A DNA stretch of 64,000 nucleotides from NCBI RefSeq assembly GCF_002310375.3, contig NZ_CP023315.3, positions 1-64,000 of the forward strand, read 5' to 3'. The notes under the pieces were generated by a model. That model was not told the DNA's origin. It saw nothing but the letters and a program-made list of their open reading frames with translations, and did not search any database. A program made the position numbers and the translations under genes. Positions 43,434 through 53,245 of the stretch are shown piece after piece. Each line of letters opens with the position of its first letter. Positions within the stretch are counted from its first letter, which is position 1. The DNA comes from Caulobacter vibrioides (lineage in GTDB: Bacteria; Pseudomonadota; Alphaproteobacteria; Caulobacterales; Caulobacteraceae).

Positions 43434-46400
43434 TTAGTCGAGCTGGCGCTTGATCTCTTCGACGGTGAAGCACTCGATCGTGTCGCCGACCTTGATGTCC
43501 TGGAAGCCCGCGAACATCATGCCGCACTCCTGACCGACGGGGACTTCGTTGACCTCGTCCTTGAAGCGCTTGAGCGTCTGCAGGGTGCCCAGTTCCAGAA
43601 CCACGATGTCCTGACGGATGATCCGGACCTTGGCGCCCTTGCGGACCACGCCTTCGGTGACCTTACAGCCGGCGACCTTGCCGATCTTCGAGATGTCGAA
43701 GGCCTGCAGGACCTCGGCGTTGCCAAGGAAGGTTTCGCGCTGGATCGGCGCCAGCATGCCCGAGAGCACGCCTTTGATATCGTCCAGCAGGTCGTAGATG
43801 ATCGCGTAGTAGCGGATCTCGACGCCTTCGCGTTCGGCCAGGGCTCGGGCCTGCGCCGAGGCGCGGACGTTGAAGCCGATGACCGGCGCGCCGGCGCCCT
43901 TGGCCAGCATGACGTCGCTTTCGCTGATCGCGCCGGCGCCCGACAGGATGATCCGCGCGCGGACCTCGTCGGTGGCCATCTTGTCCAGCGAACCGATGAT
44001 CGCCTCGGCCGAACCTTGCACGTCGGCCTTGATGATCAGCGGAAGCTCTTTCAGCTTCTTGTCCTGCAGCTTGGCCATCATGTCGGCCATGGAAGCGCCC
44101 GCGCCGATCGGCGCCAGCGACTTCTCGCGCTTCTGGCGGATGCGGTACTCGGTCAGCTCGCGAGCGCGGGCTTCGTTCTCCACCACGGCGAAGGCTTCGC
44201 CCGGCGAAGGCACGCCGTCCAGGCCGAGGATCTCGACCGGGGTGGCGGGACCGGCTTCGGTCAGCTGCTCGTTACGCTCGTTCAACAGGGCGCGAACCCG
44301 GCCGAACTGGGCGCCGGCGACGACGATGTCGCCGCGCTTCAGCGTGCCGCGATTGACCAGGACGGTCGAAACCGCGCCGCGACCCTTGTCCAGCTTGGCC
44401 TCGATCACCACGCCATCGGCGGTGCGGTCGGGGTTGGCCTTCAGGTCCAGCACTTCGGACTGCAGCAGGATGGCGTCCAGCAGGTCGTCCAGACCCGTGC
44501 GCGCCTTGGCCGAGACCTCGATGATCTGGGTGTCGCCGCCCAGGCTTTCGACGACGATCTCGTGCTGCAGCAGCTCGTTGACCACGCGGGTCGGGTCCGA
44601 GCCCGGCTTGTCCATCTTGTTGACGGCGACGATAATCGGCACGTCAGCGGCCTTGGCGTGTTTGATCGCCTCGATCGTCTGGGGCATCACGCCGTCGTCA
44701 CCGGCCACGACCAGCACCACGATGTCGGTGATGTTGGCGCCGCGAGCGCGCATCGCCGAGAAGGCGGCGTGACCGGGCGTGTCGAGGAAGGTCACGCGTT
44801 GACCGTCCTTCAGGCGAACCTGATAGGCGCCGATGTGCTGGGTGATGCCACCGTGCTCGCCGGCGGCCACGTCCGTCGAACGCAGGGCGTCCAGCAGGCT
44901 GGTCTTGCCGTGGTCGACGTGACCCATGATGGTCACGACCGGCGGTCGGGCCTCCATGTGGTCGTCGGTGTCCTCGGCGCCGATGAAGCCTTCTTCGACG
45001 TCGGCTTCCGACACGCGCTTGACGGTGTGACCAAACTCGGTGGCCACCAGCTCGGCGGTGTCATTGTCGATGACGTCGTTGATCTTCAGCATCACGCCCT
45101 GACGCATCAGGAACTTGATGATGTCGACGCCGCGCACGGCCATCCGGTTGGACAGTTCCTGCACGGTGATGACGTCGGGAATGACCACTTCACGGGCGAC
45201 ACGCGCCTGTTCGGCCACGCCGCCGCGGCGCTTTTCCTTTTCGCGCTCACGGGCCCGACGGACCGAGGCGAGCGAACGCATCCGGTCGGCGGAGTCGCCG
45301 TCACCGGCCACGGCCTGGATGGTCAGACGACCTTCGCGGCGCTGCGGGGCGCCCTTGACGCGGGAGACGGCCTTGTTGGGCGCGGCGCTCTTGCGGCGAT
45401 CATCGTCCTCGTCGGGCCGGCGGCTGACTTCGCCGCCGGGACGCGGGGCCGAGCGCATGGCGCGCTGGATTTCCGGCGTCGCCGGAGCCGAGGCGGGAAC
45501 GCCAGGGCGCGGACCACGGGGCGGGCCGCCGGGACCGCGCGCGCCACCAGGCGCCGGGCGCGGAGCCAGGGCCGAGTAACGGACGGTCTGCTGAGGACGA
45601 TCGCCTTGCGGACGGTCGCCCTGCGGACGGTCGCCGCCTTGCGGACGATCACCACGATAGCCGCCGCGATCCCCTTCGGGGCGCGGACCGCGCGGACGGT
45701 CGCCCTCGGGGCGCGGCGCGCGCTGACCGAAGTTGGCGTTGGCGTCGGGACGCGGCGCGCGCTGGTTGAACGGACGGTCGCCTTGCGGGGTCGGACGATA
45801 GGTCGTGGTGCTGGGACGATCGTCGCGACGCTCGCGGCTGGGTTCGTAGGTGCGTGTCTGGCCGGCCGTCGGGGCGCGCGTGTCCTGACGCGGGGCGTCC
45901 TGGCGCGGGGCCGGGGGCGCAGTCGGGGCTTGAGCCACCGGTCGCGGCGCCTGAGGCGCAGCGGGCGGCGGGGTCACGGGCGCGACAGGCGCCACAGGCG
46001 CTTGCGCGACGGGCGGCGGAGCAGCGGCGGCGCGCTCGGCCGCGGCCTTGGCGGCGGCTTCACGTTGAGCGGCTTCCTGGGCCGCGCGGGCGCGGGCCTC
46101 CGCAGCGGCTTGTTCGGCCGCCTGGCGGGCTTGAGCCTCACGCGCGGCGTCGACGACGCGTTGACGGGCGCGCAGTTCTTCCTGCGACAGCCCACCGGCG
46201 GATCCGCCACCGCCACCTTGCGATTGCGACGGGCGCGGCGCGGGCGGATCGCCCTGACGACGCTCGGCCGAGGACGGCGCGGCAAGATTGCCTGCTGCGG
46301 GCGCGTGGGGACGCGTCCGCTTGGTTTCCACCACCACCGTCTTGGTCCGGCCGTGGCTGAAGCTCTGCTTCACGACCCCGGCGCTCACTGAGCCCTGGCG

Positions 46401-46460
46401 GGGCTTCAGGGTCATCGGGGTGCGTCCGCCGGGTCGGCCGTTTTCGTTCTCGTCGCTCAT
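43434..46460 (-). CDS. infB: Translation initiation factor IF-2
   Basis: GTPase that delivers initiator tRNA, 1008 residues from ATG 46460 ([12 protein letters not shown]). The first ~430 residues are low-complexity: an Ala/Arg/Glu helix-rich stretch, then Pro/Arg/Gly-rich repeats with GDRPQ units. The G domain has GHVDHGKT at 513-520 with K519, DTPGHAAF and NKMDKPG. Domains II-IV follow, with C-terminal [12 protein letters not shown] longer frame to 46571 is not supported. It belongs to the rimP-nusA-ylxR-infB group. Confidence 0.97.
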   Translation of the reverse strand: MSDENENGRPGGRTPMTLKPRQGSVSAGVVKQSFSHGRTKTVVVETKRTRPHAPAAGNLAAPSSAERRQGDPPAPRPSQSQGGGGGSAGGLSQEELRARQRVVDAAREAQARQAAEQAAAEARARAAQEAAQREAAAKAAAERAAAAPPPVAQAPVAPVAPVTPPPAAPQAPRPVAQAPTAPPAPRQDAPRQDTRAPTAGQTRTYEPSRERRDDRPSTTTYRPTPQGDRPFNQRAPRPDANANFGQRAPRPEGDRPRGPRPEGDRGGYRGDRPQGGDRPQGDRPQGDRPQQTVRYSALAPRPAPGGARGPGGPPRGPRPGVPASAPATPEIQRAMRSAPRPGGEVSRRPDEDDDRRKSAAPNKAVSRVKGAPQRREGRLTIQAVAGDGDSADRMRSLASVRRAREREKEKRRGGVAEQARVAREVVIPDVITVQELSNRMAVRGVDIIKFLMRQGVMLKINDVIDNDTAELVATEFGHTVKRVSEADVEEGFIGAEDTDDHMEARPPVVTIMGHVDHGKTSLLDALRSTDVAAGEHGGITQHIGAYQVRLKDGQRVTFLDTPGHAAFSAMRARGANITDIVVLVVAGDDGVMPQTIEAIKHAKAADVPIIVAVNKMDKPGSDPTRVVNELLQHEIVVESLGGDTQIIEVSAKARTGLDDLLDAILLQSEVLDLKANPDRTADGVVIEAKLDKGRGAVSTVLVNRGTLKRGDIVVAGAQFGRVRALLNERNEQLTEAGPATPVEILGLDGVPSPGEAFAVVENEARARELTEYRIRQKREKSLAPIGAGASMADMMAKLQDKKLKELPLIIKADVQGSAEAIIGSLDKMATDEVRARIILSGAGAISESDVMLAKGAGAPVIGFNVRASAQARALAEREGVEIRYYAIIYDLLDDIKGVLSGMLAPIQRETFLGNAEVLQAFDISKIGKVAGCKVTEGVVRKGAKVRIIRQDIVVLELGTLQTLKRFKDEVNEVPVGQECGMMFAGFQDIKVGDTIECFTVEEIKRQLD

Positions 46461-46610
46461 GCGCTCGCTTGTACTTCCGCCGGGCGGTACCCGGCTAAAA
46501 AACCGTTCGTTCCATGTGAGAAAGGGGCCCGGACGTACCTCCAAAAGGAAGCCGTTTCCCCGACCCTTCACTCACGAGCCCGGCCGAACACCTGGGCTCA
46601 CTCAAAGATT

Positions 46611-46660
46611 CTAGAGCTTTCCCATCCCACCGGAGGCCCGGTGAGATGGAAAAGCTCTAG
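46611..46660. repeat. 50-bp palindromic repeat with adjacent GANTC site
   Basis: CTAGAGCTTT...CCATC...ACCGG (46611-46633) is mirrored by CCGGT...GATGG..AAAGCTCTAG (46639-46660). A GATTC (GANTC) methylation site overlaps the left end at 46607-46611. Repeats of this kind, associated with CcrM sites, have been reported in C. crescentus. It lies in the 277-bp gap between infB and the YlxR-type gene; nothing else is evident in that gap. Confidence 0.7.
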
Positions 46661-46737
46661 TGCCTGCCAGGGTCGGCGAACCGACCGGGCGGACAGGCCC
46701 GCCGTCTTTGTCCAGGGCCCGCCAGAGGCGAAAATCC

Positions 46738-47388
46738 CTAGTCGTCCTCGCGTGCGTTCGCCGACCATGCGGGAGGCAGAAGCGGGCGGAAGCCGGATAA
46801 ACGCTCGACATCTAAAGTCCAGCGATCGGTCCCACGCCCAGCGAGAAGCGCTGTGTGTATCACATTCTCCCCGCCCAAGGCCAAACCCAATTCGTCGGAA
46901 TTGAAGGCGCCCAGCAGGCGAGGCTGATTTGCGGCCTTCCGCGCGGCGGAAAGAATCTTGCGGCGACCGTCTTCGGCGCCGTCGGCGGCCTCGACCAGCC
47001 AGGCGACCTTGCCCGTTCCCAGGGCGGCGACCACCTTTTCGAAACCCGAAATAATGCCGCCGGCCTTCCGCGCAAGGCCCAGGCCCTCAAGAACCCGGCG
47101 GGCCAGCAGCGCCTCGACCTGGTCGGCCAGATCGGGCGGGGCGGTCAGCTTGGTTTTGGCGGCCCGGGAGAACAGGCCCTTCTTGGCGGCGGTCGTGATC
47201 GAGTCTCGGTCCGCGCCGACCCAGACGCCGCGCCCGGGAAGTTTGCGCGCCAGGTCGGGAACCACAACGCCGTCCGGCCCCGCCACGAAGCGGATCAGAC
47301 GCGCCTCATCGGTCGCTTCGCCAAGGACGATGTCCTTGCGAAGGCGATTGGCTTCGGCGTGGGTCCTGGGCGCGGGGGCTTCGGTCAT
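46738..47388 (-). CDS. YlxR-type (DUF448) RNA-binding protein with L7Ae-like C-terminus
   Basis: A 216-residue protein of the nusA-infB operon. Residues about 15-90 match DUF448/YlxR (LIRFVAGPDGVVVPDLARKLPGRGVWVGADRDSI). Residues about 95-185 resemble an L7Ae-type RNA-binding domain (RVLEGLGLARKAGGIISGFEKVVAAL, SAARKAANQPRLLGAFNSDELGLALG). The usual RxC motif near the start of YlxR is absent here: RLRKDIV stands where RRCIVT is expected. It probably contacts rRNA or a riboprotein RNA; exact role unknown. Confidence 0.85.
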   Translation of the reverse strand: MTEAPAPRTHAEANRLRKDIVLGEATDEARLIRFVAGPDGVVVPDLARKLPGRGVWVGADRDSITTAAKKGLFSRAAKTKLTAPPDLADQVEALLARRVLEGLGLARKAGGIISGFEKVVAALGTGKVAWLVEAADGAEDGRRKILSAARKAANQPRLLGAFNSDELGLALGGENVIHTALLAGRGTDRWTLDVERLSGFRPLLPPAWSANAREDD

Positions 47389-47414
47389 GATCTTAGGGGA
47401 CGCCTAGGAGCGCG

Positions 47415-47446
47415 AACGGCCCCGCGGATTGCTCCGCGAGGCCGTC
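47415..47446 (-). other. Stem-loop between nusA and ylxR-type gene
   Basis: ACGGCCCCGCGGA (47416-47428) and TCCGCGAGGCCGT (47433-47445) pair with one mismatch around a four-base loop. No U-run follows. Possibly an mRNA processing or stabilising hairpin within the operon. Confidence 0.45.
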
Positions 47447-47465
47447 CAGCACAGCTCCAAGGCGC

Positions 47466-49154
47466 TTAGGCCTCTTCCTGCTCTGCGGCGACGTCGCCTT
47501 CAGCGGCGACCTCTTCAGCGGCGTCTTCAACGACATCTTCTCCGATGTCTTCAGCGACGTCGCCTTCACCTTCTTCGTATTCCGGCTCAGGCGGGGCCTC
47601 GACCCAGCCCATGGCGATACGAGCGCGCATGATCAGCGCCTCGGCGTCTTCCGGCGAGAGGTTGAAGCTTTCCAGGATGCCCGGTTCGCGCACGCGCTCG
47701 CCGCCCTTGTTCTCGAACCAGCCGCGCATGTCGTCCGGCACCAGACCCGCAAGATCCTCGACCGACTTCACATCGCCTTCGCCCAGGGCCACGGCCATGG
47801 CCAGGGTCACGCCCTCGATGGCCAGGACCTCGTCCTCGACGCCCAGCGCCTTGCGCTTGGTGTCCAGTTCGGCGGCTTCCTTTTCGAGGAACTCGCGGGC
47901 GCGGGCCTGCAGTTCCTCGGCGGTTTCCTCGTCGAAGCCCTCGATCGAGGCGATTTCATGCGGCTCGACATAGGCGACGTCTTCCACCGCGGCGAAGCCT
48001 TCGGTGACCAGCAGCTGGGCGATGACCTCATCGACGTCCAGGGCTTCCTGGAACAGGGCCGTACGCTCGGCGAACTCGCGCTGGCGGCGCTCGCTCTCCT
48101 GGCTCTCGGTCATGATGTCGATCTGCCAGCCGGTCAGCTGCGAGGCGAGGCGCACGTTCTGGCCGCGACGGCCGATGGCCAGCGACAGCTGTTCGTCCGG
48201 CACCACCACTTCGACGCGCTCGTCCTCCTCGTCCATGACGACCTTGGAGACTTCGGCCGGGGCCAGGGCGTTGACGATGAAGGTGGCTTCGTCTTCCGAC
48301 CACTGGATGATGTCGATCTTCTCGCCCTGCAGCTCGGCCACGACCGCCTGAACGCGCGAGCCGCGCATGCCGACGCAGGCGCCGACCGGGTCGATCGAGC
48401 CGTCGTTGGAGATGACGGCCATCTTGGCGCGCGAGCCCGGGTCGCGGGCCACAGCGCGGATCTCGATGACGCCGTCGTAGACTTCCGGCACTTCCTGGGC
48501 GAACAGCTTGGCCATGAAGCCGCCGTGCGCGCGGCTCAGCATGATCTGCGGGCCCTTGGTCTCGCGACGGACGTCGTAGATGTAGGCGCGGATGCGGTCG
48601 CCGACGTTGAAGTTCTCGCGCGGGATCGACTGGTCGCGGCGCATGATGCCTTCGCCACGGCCCAGGTCGACGATCACGTTGCCGTATTCGACGCGCTTGA
48701 CACTGCCGTTGACGATCTCGCCGACGCGATCCTTGTACTCGTCGTACTGACGCTCGCGCTCGGCCTCGCGGACCTTATGCATGACGACCTGACGGGCCAT
48801 CTGGGTCTGCACGCGGCCGATCTCGAACGGCGGGAGCACTTCTTCATAGACCTTGCCGATCTCGGCGTCGCGCCAGGTGCGCTTGGCGATCGAGAAGGGC
48901 ATCTTGCCGATCTCGCCTTCCAGGTCGGTTTCGTCGGCGACGACTTCGATCAGGCGCTTCTGCGTCGTTTCGCCCGTCTTGGGGTCGATCTTGACGCGGA
49001 TGTCGTGCTCGGCGCCGTAGCGGGCGCGGGCAGCCTTCTGCAGGGCGTCCTCGATGGCCTCGATGACGACTTCCTTCTCGATGCCCTTTTCGCGGGCGAC
49101 CGCGTCGGCGATCTGCAGGAGTTCAAGCCGGTTGGCGGCGATGCCGATGGCCAT
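47466..49154 (-). CDS. nusA: Transcription elongation/termination factor NusA
   Basis: RNA polymerase-binding factor of 562 residues. The N-terminal domain occupies about 1-125, S1 about 135-200 ([21 protein letters not shown]), KH1 and KH2 about 225-345 ([51 protein letters not shown]). Two C-terminal helix-hairpin-helix repeats follow (about 370-430 and 440-510), then an acidic tail rich in Glu, Asp and Ala. It is two bases downstream of rimP. Confidence 0.97.
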   Translation of the reverse strand: MAIGIAANRLELLQIADAVAREKGIEKEVVIEAIEDALQKAARARYGAEHDIRVKIDPKTGETTQKRLIEVVADETDLEGEIGKMPFSIAKRTWRDAEIGKVYEEVLPPFEIGRVQTQMARQVVMHKVREAERERQYDEYKDRVGEIVNGSVKRVEYGNVIVDLGRGEGIMRRDQSIPRENFNVGDRIRAYIYDVRRETKGPQIMLSRAHGGFMAKLFAQEVPEVYDGVIEIRAVARDPGSRAKMAVISNDGSIDPVGACVGMRGSRVQAVVAELQGEKIDIIQWSEDEATFIVNALAPAEVSKVVMDEEDERVEVVVPDEQLSLAIGRRGQNVRLASQLTGWQIDIMTESQESERRQREFAERTALFQEALDVDEVIAQLLVTEGFAAVEDVAYVEPHEIASIEGFDEETAEELQARAREFLEKEAAELDTKRKALGVEDEVLAIEGVTLAMAVALGEGDVKSVEDLAGLVPDDMRGWFENKGGERVREPGILESFNLSPEDAEALIMRARIAMGWVEAPPEPEYEEGEGDVAEDIGEDVVEDAAEEVAAEGDVAAEQEEA

Positions 49155-49156
49155 GG

Positions 49157-49732
49157 TCAGTCCTCTTCACTTTCGGACAGGTCTTCGTTTTCGGATTCGA
49201 GGCGGGCGGCCCGTTGCTTGGCCCCCCGCTCCATCAGGGCGTCGGTCATGACGAGCTTGGCGTCGATGACCCACGCGAAGGGGAAGTAGACGGTGACGTC
49301 GTCCTCGCCCTCGATGTTCAGGCCCACCTGGTCGTCCTCGACCCCGGCGAGTTCACCCTTGAAGCGCTTGCGGCCCTCGGCCACGCGATCAAGCTCGATG
49401 CGGGCTTCCAGGCCCGCATAGTCGTCAAAGTCCTTCAGGCGGGTCAGCGGCCGGTCGATGCCGGGGCTGGAGACTTCCAGAGTGTATTCGCCGACGATCG
49501 GGTCGGCCGCGTCGAGCACTTCGGAGACGGCGCGCGACAACTTGGCGCAATCCTCGACGTTCATGTCGCCGCCCGTGCCGTCTTCCAGCAGCGGGTGCTC
49601 GGCCATGATCTGCAGGCGGCGTTGTTCGGTCCCGCCCATCAGGCGCAGGCGAACAATCTCGTAGCCGAGGCTCTCGGCCACGGGATCGAGCATCTCGATC
49701 AGGTCACGGTCTTCCTGCGTCTTCCCGCGCAC
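49157..49732 (-). CDS. rimP: Ribosome maturation factor RimP
   Basis: 30S assembly factor of 191 residues. The core [24 protein letters not shown] near residue 25 and [37 protein letters not shown] near 68-105 define the family. The tail is acidic. It heads the rimP-nusA-ylxR-infB operon; a terminator hairpin lies in its leader at 49783-49813. Confidence 0.95.
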   Translation of the reverse strand: MRGKTQEDRDLIEMLDPVAESLGYEIVRLRLMGGTEQRRLQIMAEHPLLEDGTGGDMNVEDCAKLSRAVSEVLDAADPIVGEYTLEVSSPGIDRPLTRLKDFDDYAGLEARIELDRVAEGRKRFKGELAGVEDDQVGLNIEGEDDVTVYFPFAWVIDAKLVMTDALMERGAKQRAARLESENEDLSESEED

Positions 49733-49782
49733 GGTCTCTCAACTCAAGTTCTGGGCCGGCGGCGCTGAGACCGTTCGGCCAA

Positions 49783-49813
49783 ACAAAAAGCGGCAGCCTT
49801 TCGGGCCGCCGCT
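49783..49813 (-). terminator. Terminator-like hairpin in the rimP leader
   Basis: On the minus strand AGCGGC-GGC (49813-49804) pairs with GCC-GCCGCT (49798-49789) around a five-base loop, followed by TTTTTGTTT. No recognised leftward gene lies upstream of it, since ppa to the right is on the other strand. It therefore sits in the untranslated leader of rimP and may be an attenuator, or may end a short RNA. Confidence 0.65.
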
Positions 49814-49989
49814 CGAAAGCGCCATCAGCGCTAACGGACGATGTAGAACGCTTTGTAGGCGAATTGCCGATCGTTGTCGACTCATGACGGGGAAATCTCC
49901 GGAGTCGTCTTCCGCGCCGCAGCATTTTGGGCCTATAAGCCCAGCCGCGCAGGCCGCTCCCCAAGGGCCGCATCTGATAAAGAGTCAAA

Positions 49990-50523
49990 ATGGACCTGTC
50001 CAAGATCGCCGTCGGCGTAAACCCGCCGTACGACCTGAACGCCATCATCGAGATCCCGCAGGGCGGCGAGCCGGTGAAGTATGAAATCGACAAGGAAAGC
50101 GGCGCCCTGATGGTCGACCGTTTCCTGCACACGGCGATGTTCTATCCGGCCAACTACGGCTTCATCCCGCACACCCTGGCCGACGACGGCGACCCCGCCG
50201 ACATCATGGTGGTGGGTCCGACCCCGGTGGTGCCCGGCGCGATCATCCGCTGCCGCCCGATCGGCACCCTGATGATGGTCGACGAGGCTGGCTCGGATGA
50301 GAAGATCCTGGCCGTACCGGTCGACAAACTGCACCCGTTCTACACCGGCGTGACCAGCTGGCGCGACCTGCCCACCATCCTGACCGAGCAGATCGCCCAC
50401 TTCTTCCAGCACTACAAGGACCTGGAAAAGGGCAAGTCGACGAAGATCAGCGGCTGGGCCGATCCCGACGAGACCGCCGAGATCATCCGCACGGCGATCA
50501 AGCGCTACAACGAAAGCTACTGA
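49990..50523 (+). CDS. ppa: Inorganic pyrophosphatase (family I)
   Basis: Hydrolyses pyrophosphate to phosphate, pulling biosynthetic reactions forward. The 177-residue protein has the metal-binding DGDPADIMV motif near residue 65-75 and the active-site EIDKESGALMVDRFL and NYGFIPHTLADDGDP blocks. It stands alone on the plus strand, divergent from rimP and convergent with the next gene at a distance of six bases. Confidence 0.97.
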   Translation: MDLSKIAVGVNPPYDLNAIIEIPQGGEPVKYEIDKESGALMVDRFLHTAMFYPANYGFIPHTLADDGDPADIMVVGPTPVVPGAIIRCRPIGTLMMVDEAGSDEKILAVPVDKLHPFYTGVTSWRDLPTILTEQIAHFFQHYKDLEKGKSTKISGWADPDETAEIIRTAIKRYNESY

Positions 50524-50529
50524 GTTAGT

Positions 50530-50916
50530 TCAGCCCTGGTGACTGGCCCATAGGCCGGTCACCAGTAGGGCGATCACTGCGCTGTCAATGAGGATGGCGA
50601 CGCCTGAGAAGCCCTTCAGATAGCGACGCCCCTGAGCGATCAGCGATCCGATAAAGAAGGCCTTGCTCACGACCGCCACGGCGACCGCCATGGCCCGTGT
50701 CTCCGGGTGGAAGGCCGCCCACACCAACATGCCGCCGATCAGGGCGATCAGCAGGCCCCAGCCGCGGACGATGATCTCCGCGACCGGCCCCTCAAGTGCT
50801 TCACCGAAGGTCGAACGCTGAGCCCGATCCGGCGCCAGCGCGAACTGCAGCATCGACAAGGTCAGAAGGCCGCTGACCACCAAGACGCCGGCGTAGTGCT
50901 CCGAAATCCAAGACAT
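50530..50916 (-). CDS. Hypothetical integral membrane protein
   Basis: A 128-residue protein with four predicted membrane segments (about 9-27, 48-68, 74-93, 102-122). No known domain is recognised. The last codons form a strong inverted repeat (50536-50565) that may serve as terminator for the convergent ppa transcript. Confidence 0.7.
   Translation of the reverse strand: MSWISEHYAGVLVVSGLLTLSMLQFALAPDRAQRSTFGEALEGPVAEIIVRGWGLLIALIGGMLVWAAFHPETRAMAVAVAVVSKAFFIGSLIAQGRRYLKGFSGVAILIDSAVIALLVTGLWASHQG
50536..50565. terminator. Hairpin overlapping the 3' ends of ppa and the membrane protein gene
   Basis: CTGGTGACTGGCC (50536-50548) pairs with GGCCGGTCACCAG (50553-50565), a 13-bp stem with one wobble and a CATA loop, 13 bases after the ppa stop and inside the coding end of the convergent gene. 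No U-run follows on the plus strand. Confidence 0.45.
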
Positions 50917-51008
50917 GACCGCCTCCCAAGTCGCCCCTGACGGGGGGCGTTCGGGTGCGAGCCTAGGTGTGTCCGAGGCCTCGGGGAAGCACGTCTGACG
51001 CCGTTCGA

Positions 51009-51689
51009 CTAAGCCCTGACAAAGTCCAGGAACACCGGCGCGCAGTCGCCCAGCTTCTTTTCCTCGTAGCGCGTGGTCACGTGGTCGGTTGGGATCGCGT
51101 TGCGGTCCGCCGCCTCATCGGCGAAACGGAAGTCCGGATCGGCCAGCACCCGCTCGGTCGTCCACTCGGCGTAGTCGGCCCAGTCGGTGGCGAAACGCAG
51201 GGCGGCGCCCGGCTTCATGACCCGCGCCAGCTCGCGCACGAACTCCGGCTGGATCAGGCGGCGCTTGTTGTGCCGGGCCTTGTGCCAGGGATCCGGGAAC
51301 ATGATGAACACGCGATCCAGGCAGGCGTCGGGCAGCCAGTCCACCACGTCGCGGGCGTCGCCCTCGTGGATGCGGACGTTCTTGAGCGCCTGCTCCTCGA
51401 CGTGACGCACGGCGCTGGCCACGCCGTTCACGAAGGGCTCGGCGCCGATCACCAGGGTTTCGGGGTTGCGGCCCGCCTGGGCCGCCATGTGCTCGCCGCC
51501 GCCAAAGCCGATCTCCAGCCAGACGGCCTTGGCCTCGGGCATCAGGTTCAGCGGCTGGAACGGACCGCTCGGGACGGCGATCTGCGGCAACAGGGTGTCG
51601 AGCAGGGCCTGCTGGCGCGGCTTCACAGGGCGCGACTTCAGGCGGCCGAACGAGCGCAGCGGCCCGTGGGGTTGTTGCGGGTTGGTCAT
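51009..51689 (-). CDS. trmB: tRNA (guanine-N7-)-methyltransferase
   Basis: Methylates G46 of tRNAs using SAM. The 226-residue protein has the SAM-binding [15 protein letters not shown] near residue 76, [23 protein letters not shown] near 150 with the catalytic aspartate region, and [13 protein letters not shown] near 186. It lies downstream of metK on the same strand, with a repeat and a terminator between. lnt, regulator, metK and trmB are often clustered in alphaproteobacteria. Confidence 0.94.
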   Translation of the reverse strand: [226 protein letters not shown]

Positions 51690-51730
51690 GGGCGGGCGTC
51701 TTAGCGGTGATAGACGCGAGAGGCCAGCGT

Positions 51731-51840
51731 CGTGGGTTCTTCGAGGCCCGCTGCTCGGGAGCCTCAGGATGAGGGAGCCGTTGCCATAACGACCTCATCC
51801 TGAGGTGCGCGCTCCTGAGCGCGCCTCGAAGGACGCACGG
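51731..51840. repeat. Palindromic intergenic repeat, CCTCAGGATGAGG family
   Basis: CCTCAGGATGAGG (51762-51774) and CCTCATCCTGAGG (51793-51805) are perfect 13-base inverted arms. Outer arms (CTTCGAGGC at about 51739-51747, and its complement GCCTCGAAG at about 51823-51831) extend the palindrome. It lies between trmB and the metK terminator. Confidence 0.75.
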
Positions 51841-51846
51841 CTCAAA

Positions 51847-51878
51847 CGAAAACGGGCCCCGGCGCTAACCGGAGCCCG
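51847..51878 (-). terminator. Rho-independent terminator of metK
   Basis: CGGGCTCCGG and CCGGGGCCCG (51878-51869 and 51862-51853, minus strand) form a 10-bp stem with one mismatch, followed by TTTTCG. It lies 24 bases beyond the metK stop. Confidence 0.8.
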
Positions 51879-51902
51879 CTCGCATAGCCAAAGGATCGAG
51901 GC

Positions 51903-53126
51903 TTACGCCAGGCCCTTCAGGTCGCTCATGAGGTCGGTCTTCTCCCACGAGAAGCCGCCCTCGCTGTCCGGCGTCCGGCCAAAGTGACCGTAGGCGGCGG
52001 TGCGGGCGTAGATCGGGCGGTTCAGTTGCAGGTGCTCGCGGATCGCGCGCGGGGTGGCGCCGCCGATCAGCTGCGGCAGGGTCTTTTCCAGCACCGCCGG
52101 ATCCACCTTGCCGGTGCCGTGCAGGTCAACGTGGAACGAAACCGGCTGGGCGACGCCAATGGCGTAGGCGATCTGGATGGTGCAGCGATCGGCCAGACCC
52201 GCGGCGACCACGTTCTTGGCCAGGTAGCGGCAGGCATAGGCCGCCGAGCGGTCGACCTTGGTCGGATCCTTGCCCGAGAACGCGCCGCCGCCGTGCGGGG
52301 CCGCGCCGCCGTAGGTGTCGACGATGATCTTGCGACCGGTGAGACCAGCGTCGCCGTCCGGGCCGCCGATCTCGAAGCGGCCGGTCGGATTGACCAGCCA
52401 CTGGGTCTTCTTGGTGATCAGGCCGTCGGGGAAGATCGGCAGGATGTGCGGCTTGATCAGCTCCAGCACGCGCTTGGAGGTCGCGGCCTTGCCGTCGATC
52501 TTCTTCTTGTGCTGGTGCGACACGACGATCGAGACCACGCGCAGCGGGCGTCCATTACCGTCATATTCCAGGGTGACCTGGCTCTTGGCGTCGGGCTCGA
52601 GCTCGGAGAGCGCGCCACTGTGACGCAGCTCGGCCAGGCGCTTGAGGATGTTGTGGCTGTATTGCAGCGTGGCCGGCATCAGTTCCGGGGTCTCGGTGCT
52701 GGCGTAGCCGAACATGATGCCCTGGTCGCCGGCGCCTTCTTCCTTCTTGTCGGTGGCGTCCACGCCCTGGGCGATGTGGGCGGACTGGCCGTGCAGGAAG
52801 TTGGAGTACTTCGCCTTGTTCCAGTGGAAGCCCTTCTGCTCGTAGCCGATATCCTTGATCGCCGCGCGGACCTTCGGCTCCAGGGAGCCGAGGATGTCCT
52901 TAGTCAGCTGCTTGTTGGCCTTCTTGTCGCCGTCCGGCTTGCCGGCGCGAACCTCACCGGCCAGCACGACGCGATTGGTGGTCACCAAGGTCTCGCAGGC
53001 GACGCGCGCCTCGGGATCGACCGAGAGGAAGGCGTCGACGACGGTGTCGCTGATGCGATCGGCGACCTTGTCGGGGTGACCTTCGGAAACGCTCTCGCTG
53101 GTGAAGATGTAGGACGAACGGCTCAA
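51903..53126 (-). CDS. metK: S-adenosylmethionine synthetase
   Basis: Makes SAM from methionine and ATP. The 407-residue protein has [20 protein letters not shown] at the N-terminus (ATP-binding histidine and metal aspartate), the DQGIMFGYA loop near 130, [21 protein letters not shown] near 254-274 and [22 protein letters not shown] after it, all diagnostic. A palindrome 70 bases upstream of the start, between metK and the XRE regulator gene, is a candidate operator. Confidence 0.97.
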   Translation of the reverse strand: MSRSSYIFTSESVSEGHPDKVADRISDTVVDAFLSVDPEARVACETLVTTNRVVLAGEVRAGKPDGDKKANKQLTKDILGSLEPKVRAAIKDIGYEQKGFHWNKAKYSNFLHGQSAHIAQGVDATDKKEEGAGDQGIMFGYASTETPELMPATLQYSHNILKRLAELRHSGALSELEPDAKSQVTLEYDGNGRPLRVVSIVVSHQHKKKIDGKAATSKRVLELIKPHILPIFPDGLITKKTQWLVNPTGRFEIGGPDGDAGLTGRKIIVDTYGGAAPHGGGAFSGKDPTKVDRSAAYACRYLAKNVVAAGLADRCTIQIAYAIGVAQPVSFHVDLHGTGKVDPAVLEKTLPQLIGGATPRAIREHLQLNRPIYARTAAYGHFGRTPDSEGGFSWEKTDLMSDLKGLA

Positions 53127-53195
53127 GAGACAGCTCCGGTCATGAAGACACGCACGGGCGCGCGGCGCCCAGTCGGCGTTCAGTTAGACCAGAAT

Positions 53196-53209
53196 CATAT
53201 AAAGATATG
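53196..53209. promoter_or_regulatory. CATAT-N4-ATATG palindrome upstream of metK
   Basis: A perfect inverted repeat, AT-rich in a GC-rich setting, 70 bases before the metK ATG and 37 bases beyond the end of the regulator gene. It is suited to a dimeric helix-turn-helix regulator; the adjacent XRE protein is the obvious candidate. Binding is inferred. Confidence 0.5.
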
Positions 53210-53245
53210 TTTATGCGAGCAAGGCGAGCTTATCTAACAGCCGCG

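Noticed and set aside
45595..45655. Tandem 15-bp repeat suggesting a CRISPR-like array
   Set aside because: It encodes GDRPQ units in frame inside infB, has no spacers and no cas genes.
44016..46391. Open frame of 791 codons antisense to infB
   Set aside because: Mirror of the infB codon pattern with Gly/Arg/Ala/His-rich translation and no domain.
49840..49893. Short leftward peptide-like frame before the rimP leader hairpin (QFAYKAFYIVR then stop)
   Set aside because: An in-frame stop precedes it within 16 codons and there is no start codon, so it is not a leader peptide as read.
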